A stretch of DNA of 64,000 nt from Gnetum montanum. Taxonomy: Eukaryota > Streptophyta > Gnetopsida > Gnetales > Gnetaceae. Shown here piece after piece: positions 46,628 to 58,744 of this stretch. The stretch covers positions 1,510,803 through 1,574,802 of the forward strand of contig MNCI01013908.1 in NCBI GenBank assembly GCA_015680685.1, in the 5' to 3' direction. The position numbers and the translations under genes were made by a program. The notes under the pieces were generated by a model that saw only the letters and a program-made list of their open reading frames with translations, was not told the DNA's origin and did not search any database. Position 1 is the stretch's first letter; each line of letters opens with the position of its first letter.

Positions 46628-47145
46628 TGATGAAGCATCATTTTGTCAACTATATTAGTTGGCTAAGATATTGTCGATGCTATATTGTAGATGCAATGTC
46701 GCATTTGAATTGTAGCATCCCCATTTATGCGTCTTAGTTAGTTAATACATCGTAGATGCTACATTACATATGCTATATTGCAAATACTATAACTTAGTTG
46801 CATCGATGTATCCCTATTGATGCAACCAAATGACTTAGCACATCCTCATCAATGCAATGTTTATATTTGCCTATAACTATGCGAGTACTCGCTACATATT
46901 TGACACCATTTGGTCAATAGTGTGGCTGAACTTTTGTAGTTCTATTCTGTAAGCTTAACAAACACTTAGTAAGTGCCCATAGTGTAGATTTGAGTTAGTT
47001 GTATGACATCTTATTCGAGTGGCATTATACTTGGACACATTCCATGAATGACAATAAGATCTAGATTGATTCATATTCATTATAGCACTTTGACTTAGAA
47101 TAGATTCACTTTCTATGTAAATTACTTTTTATGTACTTAGTTAAT
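46628..47145 (+). mobile_element. Athila-like 3' LTR, left part (split by a LINE)
   Basis: It begins TGATGAAGCATCA after a purine-rich CTGTGGGATAA and has a perfect palindrome GCGAGTACTCGC at 46881-46892. It aligns at 46975-47130 with 40830-40980 (CTTGGACA.ATT.CA..AA..ACAATAA). It continues after the LINE at about 53400. Confidence 0.6.
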
Positions 47146-47164
47146 ATTACATCAAGGGGCTACC

Positions 47165-48310
47165 TATGGATGGCCTGAAAGAGGTGGAGTTGAGCTTAAT
47201 AAGGAGATTCATCTCTATAAGCATTGGGCCTAGTCTAGATCTAGTAAGGAAATGGGTGACTATTCATTAGAACGTTTTTCATGTGGAGGTGCATAGCCTC
47301 CTAGAGAATCTATTCCGTTTCACATTTTCAAACATGGCTGAGAGGGATTGTGTCCAAACTAGTAGACCATGGTTTTTTGGGGCTAGGAGCCTGGCCCTGA
47401 CACATTGGCATCTTGGTGCCCACTATGAGTTATATCTTTTTTCCAAGGCCCTAGTCTGGATTCAACTCTTAAGGATCTCATGGAAATTTTGGACTTTAGA
47501 TTTTCTCAAAACCTTGGTTGGCTTTTTCACTTTTAACTACTACATGGGGGCTAGGAAGCACTTGGGTTTTACTAGGTTTTATGTCTAGAGGTCTTTGTCC
47601 TTGAAAGACTTGGTCAAGTAAATTATGTTGGTCCTCCTCATAGGGGAAGAAAATGTTCTTGTGGAATATGAAAATTTGGTTGCAACTATAAACGATGCCA
47701 AAAAGGCTATGTCACTAACAAGTTGTGGGACATGTGGGAAGTAGGGGCACCTAACAAGGGATTGTAGGGTCAAGCAGAAGGAACTTGGCCATACAGGCCC
47801 TAGCTAGAGGAATCAGGGCCATCAACAATAGGATGATGGGTGGAAGGTGCTTACTCATAAGGGTAGGGCTTGACAAGAGTCTCTTAGAGGTTAGGTGAGG
47901 GTTGCTAATGGGGCTATGCCAGGGCAAGAAGCAGACAAAGTGGTGAAGATGATTGTCAAGTAGGTAGTTTCAGAGATGTTAGGCCAAGAACCCATGCTAG
48001 AGGAGACAAGGGCACCAGAGGAGACACTAGTGATATTTTCTATGTAGGATATAGGGATGATGGGGAAAGGGTGTAGTAAGGAGGGTGTGGGAACTCTACT
48101 TGGACCACTGACCACTTTGAGCGGTGACCATAAGCAGGTGGGGGTGGAGTTGTCCCTACTTGGTGAGTGGGTCAAGGCAGCGTGTGGGGGGCTTGATGCT
48201 ATTGATGGTTGAAATCATTGGGGAGGAGGGAGGAGGTTGTCCCACCTTCCTTGTCCCACCAAAAAATGCTCATGCTAGGAGACCATCAAGTGTAACATCT
48301 TGTTCCAAGT
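47165..48310 (+). pseudogene. LINE ORF1, DUF4283-like with zinc knuckle
   Basis: The readable start VELSLIRRFISISIGPSLDL leads into the 101-codon open frame 47283-47588 (FRFTFSNMAERDCVQTSRPW, FFGARSLALTHWHLGAHY). These features match the DUF4283 domain of plant L1-like ORF1 proteins. A CCHC knuckle follows at about 47723-47765 (CGTC-GK-stop-GHLTRDC: C-X2-C-X4-H-X4-C with one stop). The remainder to 48310 is low complexity. In a live element it would coat the element RNA. Confidence 0.75.
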
Positions 48311-48384
48311 AGAAACAACTTGAGATTGATTTGATGGTTCAGATAACCCTCAAGGGAGTTTACAAAAGACATAATTCCTATAGG

Positions 48385-50228
48385 ACATGAGGCTGCTCTC
48401 ATGGAACTATAGGGGGTAGGATACCAAAATACCCTAAATAATTTGGTGCGTTGGGATTAGTGTGACATTTTTTGCCTATAAGAAATGAAGATTTAGTTAT
48501 AGGAGGGACATTGGCTGCAATGGCAAGGATGGCATGTGCAGCTAGTTGGGAGAAGGGGAAGGGCTAGAAGTTTGGTTGTTCTATCAAAGATATTTTTTGA
48601 TGTTATTGATAGTTTTCTTAGAGTATCAATATCTTCATCTAAGATGGGGACTTTTAACTAACCAATTTCTATGGTTTCCAAAGCTAGGAAGCTCAATTAC
48701 AAGAGTTAGGTTGGGTCTCTAGTCTAGGATAAACACAAGTGGACCCTAGTTGGGGATTTCAACTAGTGCTTCTACAGTTGGAAGAAATCTGATGGTGGTG
48801 AGTAAGAGCCTCTCGAGGCTTAGAATTTTCTAGATTTCTTGGTTGCTCAAGAGCTGGTGAACCTGGAGATCAATGGTTGTTAGTTTATTTGGAGCAATTG
48901 GTGGAAGGGTAGCAATATAGTCATGACGAGGATCACTTAGGTGTGGGTTAACTCACATCTATTGCTACATCATGTTGTGGAGGTGATTGGGAGAGAGTGG
49001 ATGGCTTTTGACCATTTTTTGTTGCTCTATCACATAGGTGAGAGGGAGTCTGGGAGAGCAACCTCATTTCGATTCTAAAGATTATGTTTTTAGAAATCAT
49101 GGCTATGGATTTTGGTGAAGGACATTTGGAGTTCTTACTTGAAATAGGTCGACCCTAGAGTTTTCTTATAGCAAGGTCTACTTTAGTTGAAGCAAGTGCT
49201 ATAGGAGCAAAAGAAAGAGGATTAATTTTCCTTCCATTTTACTAGGCATGCACTTCTAGATAAACTAGAAAATATTTAGGTGGAGTAGGAGTCTAGAAGG
49301 GAAGTGCACATAGAAGAATGGGAGACCCTGGTGGCCCTCTAGAGGTTAGATGTGGGGGACAAGGCATATTCGAAGTAGCAGGTTCATGTTCAATGGCTAA
49401 GGGATGGTGACTAAAATACCCACTTTTTCTTTGCTATGGCATAGTTGTCCCACTATGAGAAGTAGATCTACAAGCTTGTGGTGCAGGGTAAGGAGATAAA
49501 AGGGGAACAATAGGTTGCGCAAGTGCTTATGGATTTTTGGTCACATATTTGGCAACACCAGCTGGTAAGGCCACTTTTTGTCTATGTTGATAGGGTTCTT
49601 AGTGTGGAGGATAATCTAGGTCTCTTGGCTCCTTTCTCCAAGAGGGAGCTTGAGGTGGCTCTCCATTCTATGAAGGCTAGGTATGCCCCAGGGCTAGATG
49701 GGTGGTTAATTAAACTTTTTCAGAAATTCTGAGACATAATGGGGTCCAATCTATTGGACACCTTTAAAAAAATTTTGTAGTGGTAATAGGTTTAAAAAGA
49801 GATAAATCACTATTGTATTGGACTTATTCCAAAATTAAACATGCCAATTGTGGCTACACAATTTTGGTTGATTGGTGTTTACAACACCCTACTTCGCCTC
49901 TTTTCAAAAATGTTGGTTGCATGGCTAGTATCATTAATGCAACAACTAGTAGGGCCATAGTAGGCTAGATTCATCAAAGGGCACTACATTCAAGATTAGA
50001 TTCTCCTAGTTCAAGATGTTTTTCATTCATTGAAATACTTGAAGTTTCCTAGTATGTGCCTGAAGTTAGATATTTCCAAGGCATATGATACAATTTCATG
50101 AAAGGCATTTTGGGAAGTTGTGTTGTGAAAGGATTTCTAACCTGCCTTTGTTAATCTTTGTCTTCACATTCAATCCTCTGGTGACTACTCTTTAGATATT
50201 GGGGGGGGGGGGGGGGGGGGGAGAGAGA

Positions 50229-50267
<39 letters not shown>

Positions 50268-51560
50268 TGTGGGGGCTTTCATTCCCAAGATGTGATTTGA
50301 GACAGGGGGACCCATTATCACTGTTGCTATTTATTCTTGTTATGGATCTGATGCAAGTTTACTATGAGTTGTAGGGGGTGGTGGATTTAGAAATTTTTGG
50401 GATGTGGTGCCAAGTTGAACATTATGCTAATGATACTATCTTTTTTTCTAGGGTAGTTGTCCCATAGGTGCAGGCTGTTAACAGAGCACTTCAACGTATG
50501 GATGAGGAGCTTGGGCTGAATATCAATAAGGCAAAGTCTATGGTCTATTTACTTAATACTAATAGACAGGTTCAAGGGCTAATCACTCAAGAGATAGGAA
50601 TTCTCCCTAGCTCTTGTGAAGATGTTTATCTGGGATTACATCTTACTTAGTGGCATAGGGAAATATCATGGACACGACTGATCGAAAAGCTCCACAAACG
50701 AGTGGATTATTAGATGTGCCATTTTTTAACTCAAGATGGTTAAGCTTTGCTTGCCTCCTCTATCCTGGGGGCTATGGCCAAATATGTGACTTTAATGGCT
50801 TCTCACCCTGCTACTCTTATTGCCAAAATTGATCAAATCATATGGAGATCTTCTTGGAGTGGGGGAAAAGGAGGTGGTCATATGCATTTAGTTAACTAAG
50901 AGATTATTGCTAGGCCAAAATAGGCAGGGGGCTTTGGTATTTGCCAATTCCAAGATATGATTGATATGAGTTTTCAATGTTTGTTTCACATGCTCCTGGG
51001 GGATCTATCTATGATGTGATGCCTAGTCATTATGCAAAACAAGTGTTAGAGGTGGGAGGCTAGAAGGAATGATTCATATGTGTGGTGGATGCTATGTAGG
51101 CATGTCAATCACATGCACCAAATGGGGATGGAGGGGGCCATCCTAAAATAGCTAATCATGAGCCACTACCCCATGTGCCAAGGGTGGAGGTGCCTGTGGA
51201 AAGGGATTTTGCCTAAGAAAATTAAAATATTTATCTTGTTGGTTAATCATGAGGCAATACCAGATAGGGTGATCCTTCAAGGTAGGCGGTGGAGCTTGTG
51301 GACACGTGTCCACTATGCATGGTGGCCATTAAGATAGTGATACACTTTATATGCAAATGCCCCTTTTTCATTAGAGTCTTACCTGCATCTAACCTCAGAA
51401 GTTGGCAGTTGAACAAGAATTCCAAAGTTGTGGCAATCTTATGGTCCCTATGGAGGGCCTGAAATTTTTGCATTTTTAGGGAATAATTGTTGCCACCATT
51501 GGCACAGATTATAGTGAAAGGGACGTGTATTTGAAAGGAAACATTGATAGCCATGGGGGC
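48385..51560 (+). pseudogene. LINE ORF2: endonuclease and reverse transcriptase
   Basis: An endonuclease/exonuclease/phosphatase-type domain runs 48390-49080: start LLSWNYRG, LVGDFN near 48750, FIWSN...MTRIT near 48890 and FDHFLLL near 49005. The linker has RDGD-stop-NTHFFFAMA near 49405. RT runs about 49500-50700 with ARYAPGLDGWLIKLFQKF, KLDISKAYDTIS at 50063 and the catalytic box YANDTIFFS at 50422-50448 (usual form Y/FADD). The C-terminal zinc-type region LWKGILPKKIKIFIWLVNHE lies near 51195-51250. Dozens of stops and a G-tract/(GA)n expansion at 50201 interrupt it. Confidence 0.8.
50201..50264 (+). repeat. G21 run followed by (GA)n microsatellite
   Basis: Twenty-one consecutive G then about 43 bp of GA dinucleotides with one GTGA interruption. 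It lies inside the LINE RT, between the KAYDTIS and YANDT motifs. Confidence 0.95.
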
Positions 51561-53135
51561 TACACCAACCTTTAAGCCCCCTTGAAAAGGTAATCAAGAA
51601 AATGAGGAGTTGTGGCAGCTAGTGATGTGAATTGGATGGGATGTTTTCCTTCCCAAACTTTGGGGTGACCCAAATTTGGAAGATGAGAGATTTTGACAAT
51701 TGGGTGGGGGACCACACCCTATTCTAGGGAGAGGAGATTTAGCTCATGAAAAATTCCATGGTAACTTGCTTTTGGGTCCCTGCTGCAGGTGAGATTATCT
51801 CAATCATTGGCTAAGGGTTTTAATATGTAAGGATTTTCTTTTCTGGACTTGTTCCAAGGATAGGAAGTGGGTAGGTCTTAAGGCCAACCCTACTAGATCT
51901 ATGGTAGGCTACTATTGAAAAGATTTGTTTTCATTTTGGAAATGTGTCTAAGCTCTAAGGGCTACATTTTAGTATCATGTGCTACCTTCATTTGGGGACT
52001 GTGATGAATGATCCACTAGTTTTTTCTTGACATGTTGTGTCAAGGGAATCAGGGTAGACACTATGGTCTAATTTTGGTGCTTTTAGAAGAAGCACACTTA
52101 TCTTAGCTAAGGATGAGAGGGACCACCATCTGGATAGTGCATAGTCAATGGCAGACCAGGAGTGAGCCACTAGAGGTTGTGGAACTATCTAGTGACTTTG
52201 AGGATGGGGATGGTGGGTTCTTAATAGGGAAAGGATGAAGAATGTGGCTTTGTATTTGGGGGGACTAAGGACTATGTGGCTATGGGGGTCCAAGGTGGGC
52301 TATGATGGTGGGGAAACCTCATAGGATAGGGTGCTTCATTTAGAGTTGCTTCTGGTGGCAGCAGAGGAGTTTGAGGCCTAGGTAGAGAGAGCTCACTAGA
52401 AGCATAGATGGGTAGAGTGAGAGGTAGATTTTGAAAGGCTGCTAGATGAGGTTCAGTGTCAAGTCTAGGATGTGGCTTGGAAGGAGGAGCATAGGTGGGA
52501 CTTGGTAGAGGCTGCAACTTATGAAAGGCTTGAGGCAAAGTTGTAGATTGAAATTCACCAATAATTGGATGAGGAGGCCCACAAGATGGAGTGGTGGGAG
52601 GAGGCAAAGTAGTAGCATAGTTATCCAGTGAATATTGGATGACACACATGAGCAAGATGCTCAATGGTAGTTATAGTAGGGGATGTGTTCCTATGTTATT
52701 TTGAATATTGGTAGAGAGGTGCCTTGGAGCTCTTTGTGAAGACATATTAGGTGCTAGAGATGGTAGTTTCATCTAGATAAAGGGGAAAGTTCTACCGAGG
52801 TTGCTAGGAGGGCTACTACTATTAAGGATTTCTAGGAGGTAGATACGTTTGTTAATTCTGAAAGGTGTCATGCTATGCTCAACAAAATTCACCACTAGGT
52901 ATAGGAAAATTGTGCTTGCACTCATTTTCCTCTCTACCTATAATGTTGTTGTGTTTTTTTATGCTAGATCTTGTTGTAGACCATGTTTTGTGGATTTTTG
53001 TGGGGCCTTGGCCTAGTTTTGAACATACATGTTGATCCATAGGTTTTGTTTTACCAAGGATCTATTGCCATAGGATCTTTTAATTGTAGAGCTATGGTTA
53101 GGTGGACAACCTTTTGTATGATGAGGCCTTTTGAG
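51561..53135 (+). other. LINE 3' region with acidic coiled-coil-like reading
   Basis: At about 52340-52620 a + strand reading with stops is rich in Glu, Ala and Trp (DEVQCQV, KEEHRWDLVEAATYERLEAK). It may be a tail domain of the LINE or of an unrelated insertion. No motif supports a name. The rest holds nothing recognised. Confidence 0.35.
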
Positions 53136-53137
53136 GG

Positions 53138-53220
53138 ATTGGGGGGGTGGGGGTGTGGGAGCTAGGGGAAGGGGGGGGAGGGGGGTTAAAGGGGCGTGTG
53201 GGTGGGAGCTAGGGGGTTTC
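53138..53220 (+). repeat. G-rich tract near the LINE 3' end
   Basis: Repeated runs of 3-8 G (GGATTGGGGGGGTGGGGGTG, GGGGAAGGGGGGGGAGGGG) on the + strand, compatible with G-quadruplex folding. Confidence 0.85.
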
Positions 53221-53399
53221 TTCCCTTGATTGAGCTTCACTCTATTTTTGGTTCATCGTCCTGCAGATCTAATGGCAGGGATTTGCTATATATATCAATT
53301 TTCCATTGTGAATATACCTAACTACTTTTCAAACAAAATTTATATTTCTGTGCATGTTAATCAATCAATGGAATGAATGTGATTAATTTTAGCATAAAC

Positions 53400-53815
53400 A
53401 TACATCTGCTTGGTAATCCCAGTAATGTAATTACTTAGTTCTCCTAGTAGCATAACACTTGATAATCTTAGTATTGGGTACTTAAGTTCAAGACATGTAT
53501 GACAAGCTGGGAATGAACACTCATCATCCTTAGGATAGTTTTAGATTTAAATTTATTAGTAATTAGATTAAAAATTAATTTCTATATTAATATTTACTTA
53601 TTTTAAGCCCCCAACAACATCAATAATCATATGTCTCATTTTGATGAAACTATATGTGATAAAGCTATTATTATTCCAAATGAGAAGACAACAACCTACG
53701 ATTAACACTTAACAATCTAGACACCACACTAGTTCCATTCATGAAATTTGATCAAATTGCATGTGAACGCTTGTGATTTGTATGGTTGGATGTAATGAAT
53801 ACCCATTTCTTGTTA
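53400..53815 (+). mobile_element. Athila-like 3' LTR, right part
   Basis: The continuation of 46628-47145: CTTGGTAATCCCAGTAATGT resembles CTTGGTAATTCTACTAACAA at 41131, and CGCTTGTGATTTGTATGGTT at 53768 is identical to 41453. The end is decayed (TTTCTTGTTA for TGCTCATCA). Confidence 0.65.
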
Positions 53816-55560
53816 GGGAGAGACAAAGGGAGATATAGAGGGATATTGAGTTAGGAAACTAGGGGACCTTGAAGGAGGTTTATTGGAAAAGGTCTAATAG
53901 TAGACTATGAAACTTATTTCATAAAATTGCAGGAGGTAGAGTACCTTCTATAAAAGAAATACCCTTAGATATTTGTCAAAGTAAGGAAACTATGATTTGA
54001 TTCTACATATTATTTGAATGGCTAACAGAGTCACTACAAATGAGGATGAGATTATTGCAAAAACTGGAGACTTTTTGCAAATGTATCTGGAAGTAGAAAG
54101 ATAAAAGAAGTGTGTTTATATAGATTAGAAAATTTCTGGATACTCAAGACAATAACATAATAATTGCTCCTATTACAAGTAAGGAGATCTAGAAATTGGT
54201 CTTCTTCATGAAAATGGAAAAAAACCTTGGTCTATATGGATGACCAATAGAACTTTTCAAAGAATTCTATGATATGCTAAATAATAACTTGCTAGATGCA
54301 TTTAACTTAATGTCAAAGTAGGGATAGGTGCATAGGGAAATTAACTATTCTAAGTTGGTTATCATCCCCAAGTAGGCTGATCCAAGTGTATCCTTTGATT
54401 ACAGGCCCATAAAAGTCTATAATATTTTGATTAGAGTCTTTTTAAAAATCCTAGTGAGTTGTATGTCTTCCATATTCCAAAAACTTATTGGGGAACATTA
54501 GGTAGAGTTTGTTCTTGGTCATTTCAACCAAGATTAGATCATTTTGATCAATAACTAATGTGTTTAGTGATCAAACATAAGTTCTTAGGTATGTTTCTTA
54601 AACTTCATATTGCCAAGGCTTATGGGTCACTATCATGGGATTGTAATATAGGAGATTATGATGAAAAAGGAATTTCATAAATATTTTGTGTAGCTATGAA
54701 TTAACATTCAAAAATCTAGAGTGGACTTAAATCATCTTAATGGGAAATTCAAGGGTTACTTGAGTCCTTAAAGGGGTTTTTTTTATTGTTGCTATGGACA
54801 TCCTACAAAGTTACCTCAAAGTTGAAGGGGTTAAGGAGATTCAAGTTGCTATTAATTAGAGCTTAGTTAATCACTATGTTAATGACACAATGCTTACCAC
54901 TAAGGTTTTTTTCACGTAAGTAAAGCTATTAAGAAGATTTTAGCAAATTTTTAAGAAGAACTTGTGTTGATAGTCAATTGGGGAAAGTTGGCTACATGTT
55001 TTTTTAACATCTCATTTGAAATGAATAGAGTGATCGACAATATCCTTCAAATTGATTAAGGAGGGCAGAAGGATACCTATCTAGGCATTTCATTATTTAA
55101 ATTGACCATAACTCACACTTGGAGAGGGTTCATCTAGAAGATTCACAATAGAGTAAGGAGCTAGATGTCTAGATTTCTACCAGTTAAGGGATGGGTTCTT
55201 TTAGCTTTCATTGTTTTGATTACCATCACAAGTTATGTTGCTCCTACGTGTGCTCCACCCCAAGTAGATGATACAAAAATATAACACCATTATTAATAAT
55301 TTTGTCTAGCTAGGTAGAAATTTTTTTCCAAAAACTCATCTTATAAATTAGGATACCATCTTACATCCATGACAAGGTGGAGGTGTTGGGTGCCAAAATT
55401 CAAAGATTATATTCTGCCTAGTTAGTTCTACATTATACAAAGGCTCAAAAATCATAATGATGCAATTTGGATAGGAATTATGAAATGGAAATATATGCAT
55501 TAGTCCTCTATCTCGATTCACTTTGGTTTCTAGCACACTTTTATAATAATCACAATATCA
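53816..55560 (+). pseudogene. Second LINE fragment, RT part of ORF2
   Basis: Readable from about 53900: ITSKEI...KLVFFMKMEKNLG near 54175, then YSKLVIIPK near 54350 and SFDYRPIKVYNIL near 54395. LKLHIAKAYGSLSWD lies near 54600 and the catalytic box HYVNDTMLTTK at 54871-54903. Both ends are lost and stops are frequent. It starts where the LTR ends, so it is 5'-truncated or was inserted there. Confidence 0.7.
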
Positions 55561-55654
55561 TCTTTGGATTATAGGTTAATCAAAATGGTATAGTAAGTAT
55601 TAAGGATAGTTTTAAAATTGTATTGATCCCTCAAGAAATTCATCATTGTTTTTA

Positions 55655-55870
55655 TGTTTTATTTTAATGTTGAAGACATGCTTTAGTCATTTGTTATGTT
55701 TACTAAGGTTTTTATGTGGTTTTATATCATGTGTTTCCCTCTCAAGTTTTTTGTGTTTTATTTTCATGAAGACATGCTTTAGTCTTTTGTTATGTTCACT
55801 TTTATGTTGTGTTTGATTTTCATGAAGCCATGTTTTAGTCTTTTGTTATTTTCACTTTTATGTTATGAAG
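55655..55870 (+). repeat. Partial tandem repeat around CATGAAGACATGCTTTAGTC
   Basis: Three copies of (T/C)ATGAAGACATGCTTTAGTC followed by TTTTGTTATGTTCACTTTTA, at about 55668, 55764 and 55822. Spacing is uneven (about 95 and 60 bp). Confidence 0.7.
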
Positions 55871-58003
55871 TTAATTTAGGAGTTAGATGTTTTAATTTCA
55901 TGAAGTCATGTTATTTTTTAAAGTTTAAGCTAGCACATGGTTTAAAAGTAAGAAAGGGGTTTTATGCCATGTGCCCCCTTCTCAAGTGTTATAAAAGGAG
56001 AAAAATATGCCCTCATTTCAAACTTTATGTGAAGTTGTTGCATGCTTTGTAATTGTGTTGTCATTTCAATTAATAGAAGAGGGGGAAAAGTTCCTTATGC
56101 TAAAGTCCTTCAAGATTTTAACTATTTCTTTCTTTTGTTATTTTACAATGAGTTCATAGCATATATCATGCTTTACCTTAGATATTTTATAGTATTTCAC
56201 ATCTAGTTTCACAAATATTTCACATTTTACAAATTTTCCACAATTATTTCTCATTTCACAAGATATTTCTCAAGTTCTCAAGAAATTTCACAAGATTTAT
56301 CAATTTTATATTCGCAATTCAATATACCCATGAATTCCATGATGTTTGATGTTTGAATTTGATGTCTTAGAGTAGATCTAAGCTATTTCCAATTTCATTT
56401 CACAAAGAATTCACTTAATTTCATCTCATCTTGTGAGGGTTTTGATGGATTCTTATGGATCTCCTTAAAATTCTTATTTAATTTCATAGTTTCATTTAAA
56501 TTTTTTTGCATAGTTCATATTGAAGGGGAGATTTGATGTTTAAAAGCTTTTGATCATAGTTCTAGATAATTATGTACCATATCTAAGACTTTTAAGAGAG
56601 ATTAGATGCATTTGTTCATAACCTTTGACATTTCATGTCAAAAAGGAAAAGTAATTAATGCCAAATTATATGTAGTTTGTCTTGCATGTCATGTTTAAAT
56701 AAATATCCAAGTCACACTTGATGTTTTTTTGAAGGATTGAGTTAATTTGAATTTCAAAGTTTGATTTCTTATATTTTTTGCAACTCTTTAGAGACCATGA
56801 CCTCACTACGACCCCTTTGTCCACTTAGGGATTGTCAAATTTGGCATTTTCATGGGTTTTTGTGGGGGTATAGTCTAAACTATGTTGGAGCCATCTACAC
56901 CCAACATTGGTGATGTTGGGTTTTCCATTTTCCAAAAATTCCTAGCATAGTTTTCACAAACTCCAACATGGATATTTGAAGGCCAGTGTTGATGATGTTG
57001 GATTTTCAATTTCCTAGTAATTCCTAGCATAGTTGCTACAATTTCTAGTAGTGGTAGCATGGCCAATGTAGTCATCTCAAATTTCTAGCAATCTTCACAT
57101 GGCCAATGTAGTCACCACATTTCTTAGCCAATTCTAACATTGCCAGCATAGTTGAGGTGAATCCATCATAGTTACAAAAGTCTATTTACTATTTTTAGTA
57201 TCCAATGTGGTGTTGATGGCCCTTGGGTGTCAAAAATTTTCATAATTGATTAATTACACTAGGGATTATGGCCTACAACACCTGAAAATGGCATTAATCT
57301 ATCAATAATCATGGAAAATATTTGTAGCCTAAATTCAACAATTCCAAAGCCTATAAAAGCCAAACTTGAATACTTCATTCAAGTCCATAACATTTTTTGC
57401 AACCATACCACTGTAGCAACCTTGAGCATAAAAAAATCCATTTTCAATACTTACAAGACTTTTGAAGAAATTTGGGCATCTACCTAACCACCAAAGACTC
57501 TTAGCATAGTCCTATTATCACAAAAGTCAAACACCATTATTCACATCATTTACACTTGAAAGTTATAGATTCAAGCAAAAACTAGAAAGAGACTTTTGAC
57601 AAGTGGAGTTGGGGAGTACCTAGATCATGAAGTTTGACAACAGAATACAACCTACTAGCTTTAACAGGCTTCAAGCTCCATTCAAACAAGCTCCTTATGC
57701 ACTTGAGCATACAATCTATACTCCTTGAACTCTATACTTTGAGCATTTTTGCTATTTTAATAAAGTTTGTAAGTTCATTCATAGTGCAAATTTTATTTCA
57801 AGTTTAATTCCTTGATTATTTTTTATCAAATTTGCAATTTTATTTTACCTTTCCCATTTACATTTTCTAAATCCATAGGTAATTAGCTAGATCATCTAGG
57901 GCACCTTGGATTTTGTTTCTCAGAGGCCCTTGGGATCCAAGGTTAGGTTGTTTCTCCTAAATTTGTTTGGTTTTTCTAGCAACAAAATTTTTCAGACATA
58001 ACA
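55871..58003 (+). mobile_element. Diverged Tat-type LTR (start unresolved)
   Basis: The 3' end is like the LTRs at 6478 and 26255: GGTAATTAGCTAGATCATCT then AGGGCACC...AAGGTTAGG and the terminus TTTTTCAGACATAACA at 58003. A TATA box (TATAAAAG) lies at 57352-57359. In U3 at 56904-57120 a block around ATTCCTAGCATAGTT is partly duplicated. No start or interior was found, so it is probably a solo LTR or a fragment. It sits against the left part of the next LTR. Confidence 0.55.
57352..57359 (+). promoter_or_regulatory. TATA box in the diverged Tat-type LTR
   Basis: TATAAAAG in GCCTATAAAAGCC, about 650 bp before the LTR end. The distance is similar to the other Tat-type LTRs. Confidence 0.5.
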
Positions 58004-58491
58004 CAATTAATATTACTATTTGTAAGAAATGTGAGTATGACCACTTTGAGCAAATTATATTAATGCTTAGTGATCTCAGAAATAGATACTTGGTACACCC
58101 AGTGATTGACACTTGGTAACCTAGTAGCATTAGTATATGTTCAAGATGTCTATGGAAAGTGGTAACGAATACTCCATGTTTAGGCTAGTTACTTAATTAA
58201 GTAGTTAATTATTTATTTAATTTAAATATTAAATATTTATTAACTTAATTAATTTTTAAGGAGAGAAAATAGTAAAAAGTATAAAAATAAATACCTTACA
58301 CCTCAATTCAACTTAGCCATATGCACAAATTATCACAAGTAATGTTACAAAGATAGTGACTAACAACTACATATTTTACCATTTAGGAATATTGACCACT
58401 TAGGTAAATAAGATTCACAAAATTCAACCACATCATGTGGATGCACTAGTGATTTGTATGGTTGGGTGTAGGAAATACCCGTTGCTCATCA
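58004..58491 (+). mobile_element. Athila-type 5' LTR, 3' half
   Basis: It ends GTTGGGTGTAGGAAATACCC then GTTGCTCATCA. Its body (ACTTGGTAACCTAGTAGCAT) resembles 41131 and 53407. The 5' half is missing or displaced by the Tat-type LTR. Confidence 0.7.
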
Positions 58492-58511
58492 TTGGCATCA
58501 TTTCTAGGGAC
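58492..58511 (+). promoter_or_regulatory. Decayed tRNA-Asp primer-binding site
   Basis: TTGGCATCATTTCTAGGGAC directly after the LTR end, against TTGGCGCCGTTGCCGGGGAC in the intact site. Confidence 0.75.
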
Positions 58512-58744
58512 CTAGTTTAGCTAATTGCAGTAAGTATTAGTAGATAGTGAACTCATATAAAGTTGGTGTAAGGAGTAAATAATGTATTATTTTTCAAAAA
58601 ATATAATAATAATATTTTATCCATGCACACTTTATCAAAACAACTAAGATGGATTCTTCTTGCAGAAATGATGACCACCACGTACTGATGACTCTAACTA
58701 GCAGCATGATAGATCTAAAAGAACTAGTGGTGAGAATCCTCAAT

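Larger units (their letters stand above)
47150..53395 (+). mobile_element. L1-type LINE, nearly full length, decayed
   Basis: A 6.2-kb non-LTR element with ORF1 (DUF4283-like domain and zinc knuckle) and ORF2 (endonuclease, RT, C-terminal zinc region). It is inserted in an LTR whose halves lie at 46628-47145 and 53400-53815. Exact ends and the target duplication could not be fixed. Confidence 0.75.

Noticed and set aside
52272-52664. 130-codon - strand Pro-rich frame
   Set aside because: Its Pro/Leu composition mirrors the Glu/Gly-rich + strand sequence; no motif and an overlapping competitor frame.
54540-54600. Possible separate gene between LINE RT motifs
   Set aside because: Alignment of neighbouring RT motifs shows that it is the interior of the decayed LINE.
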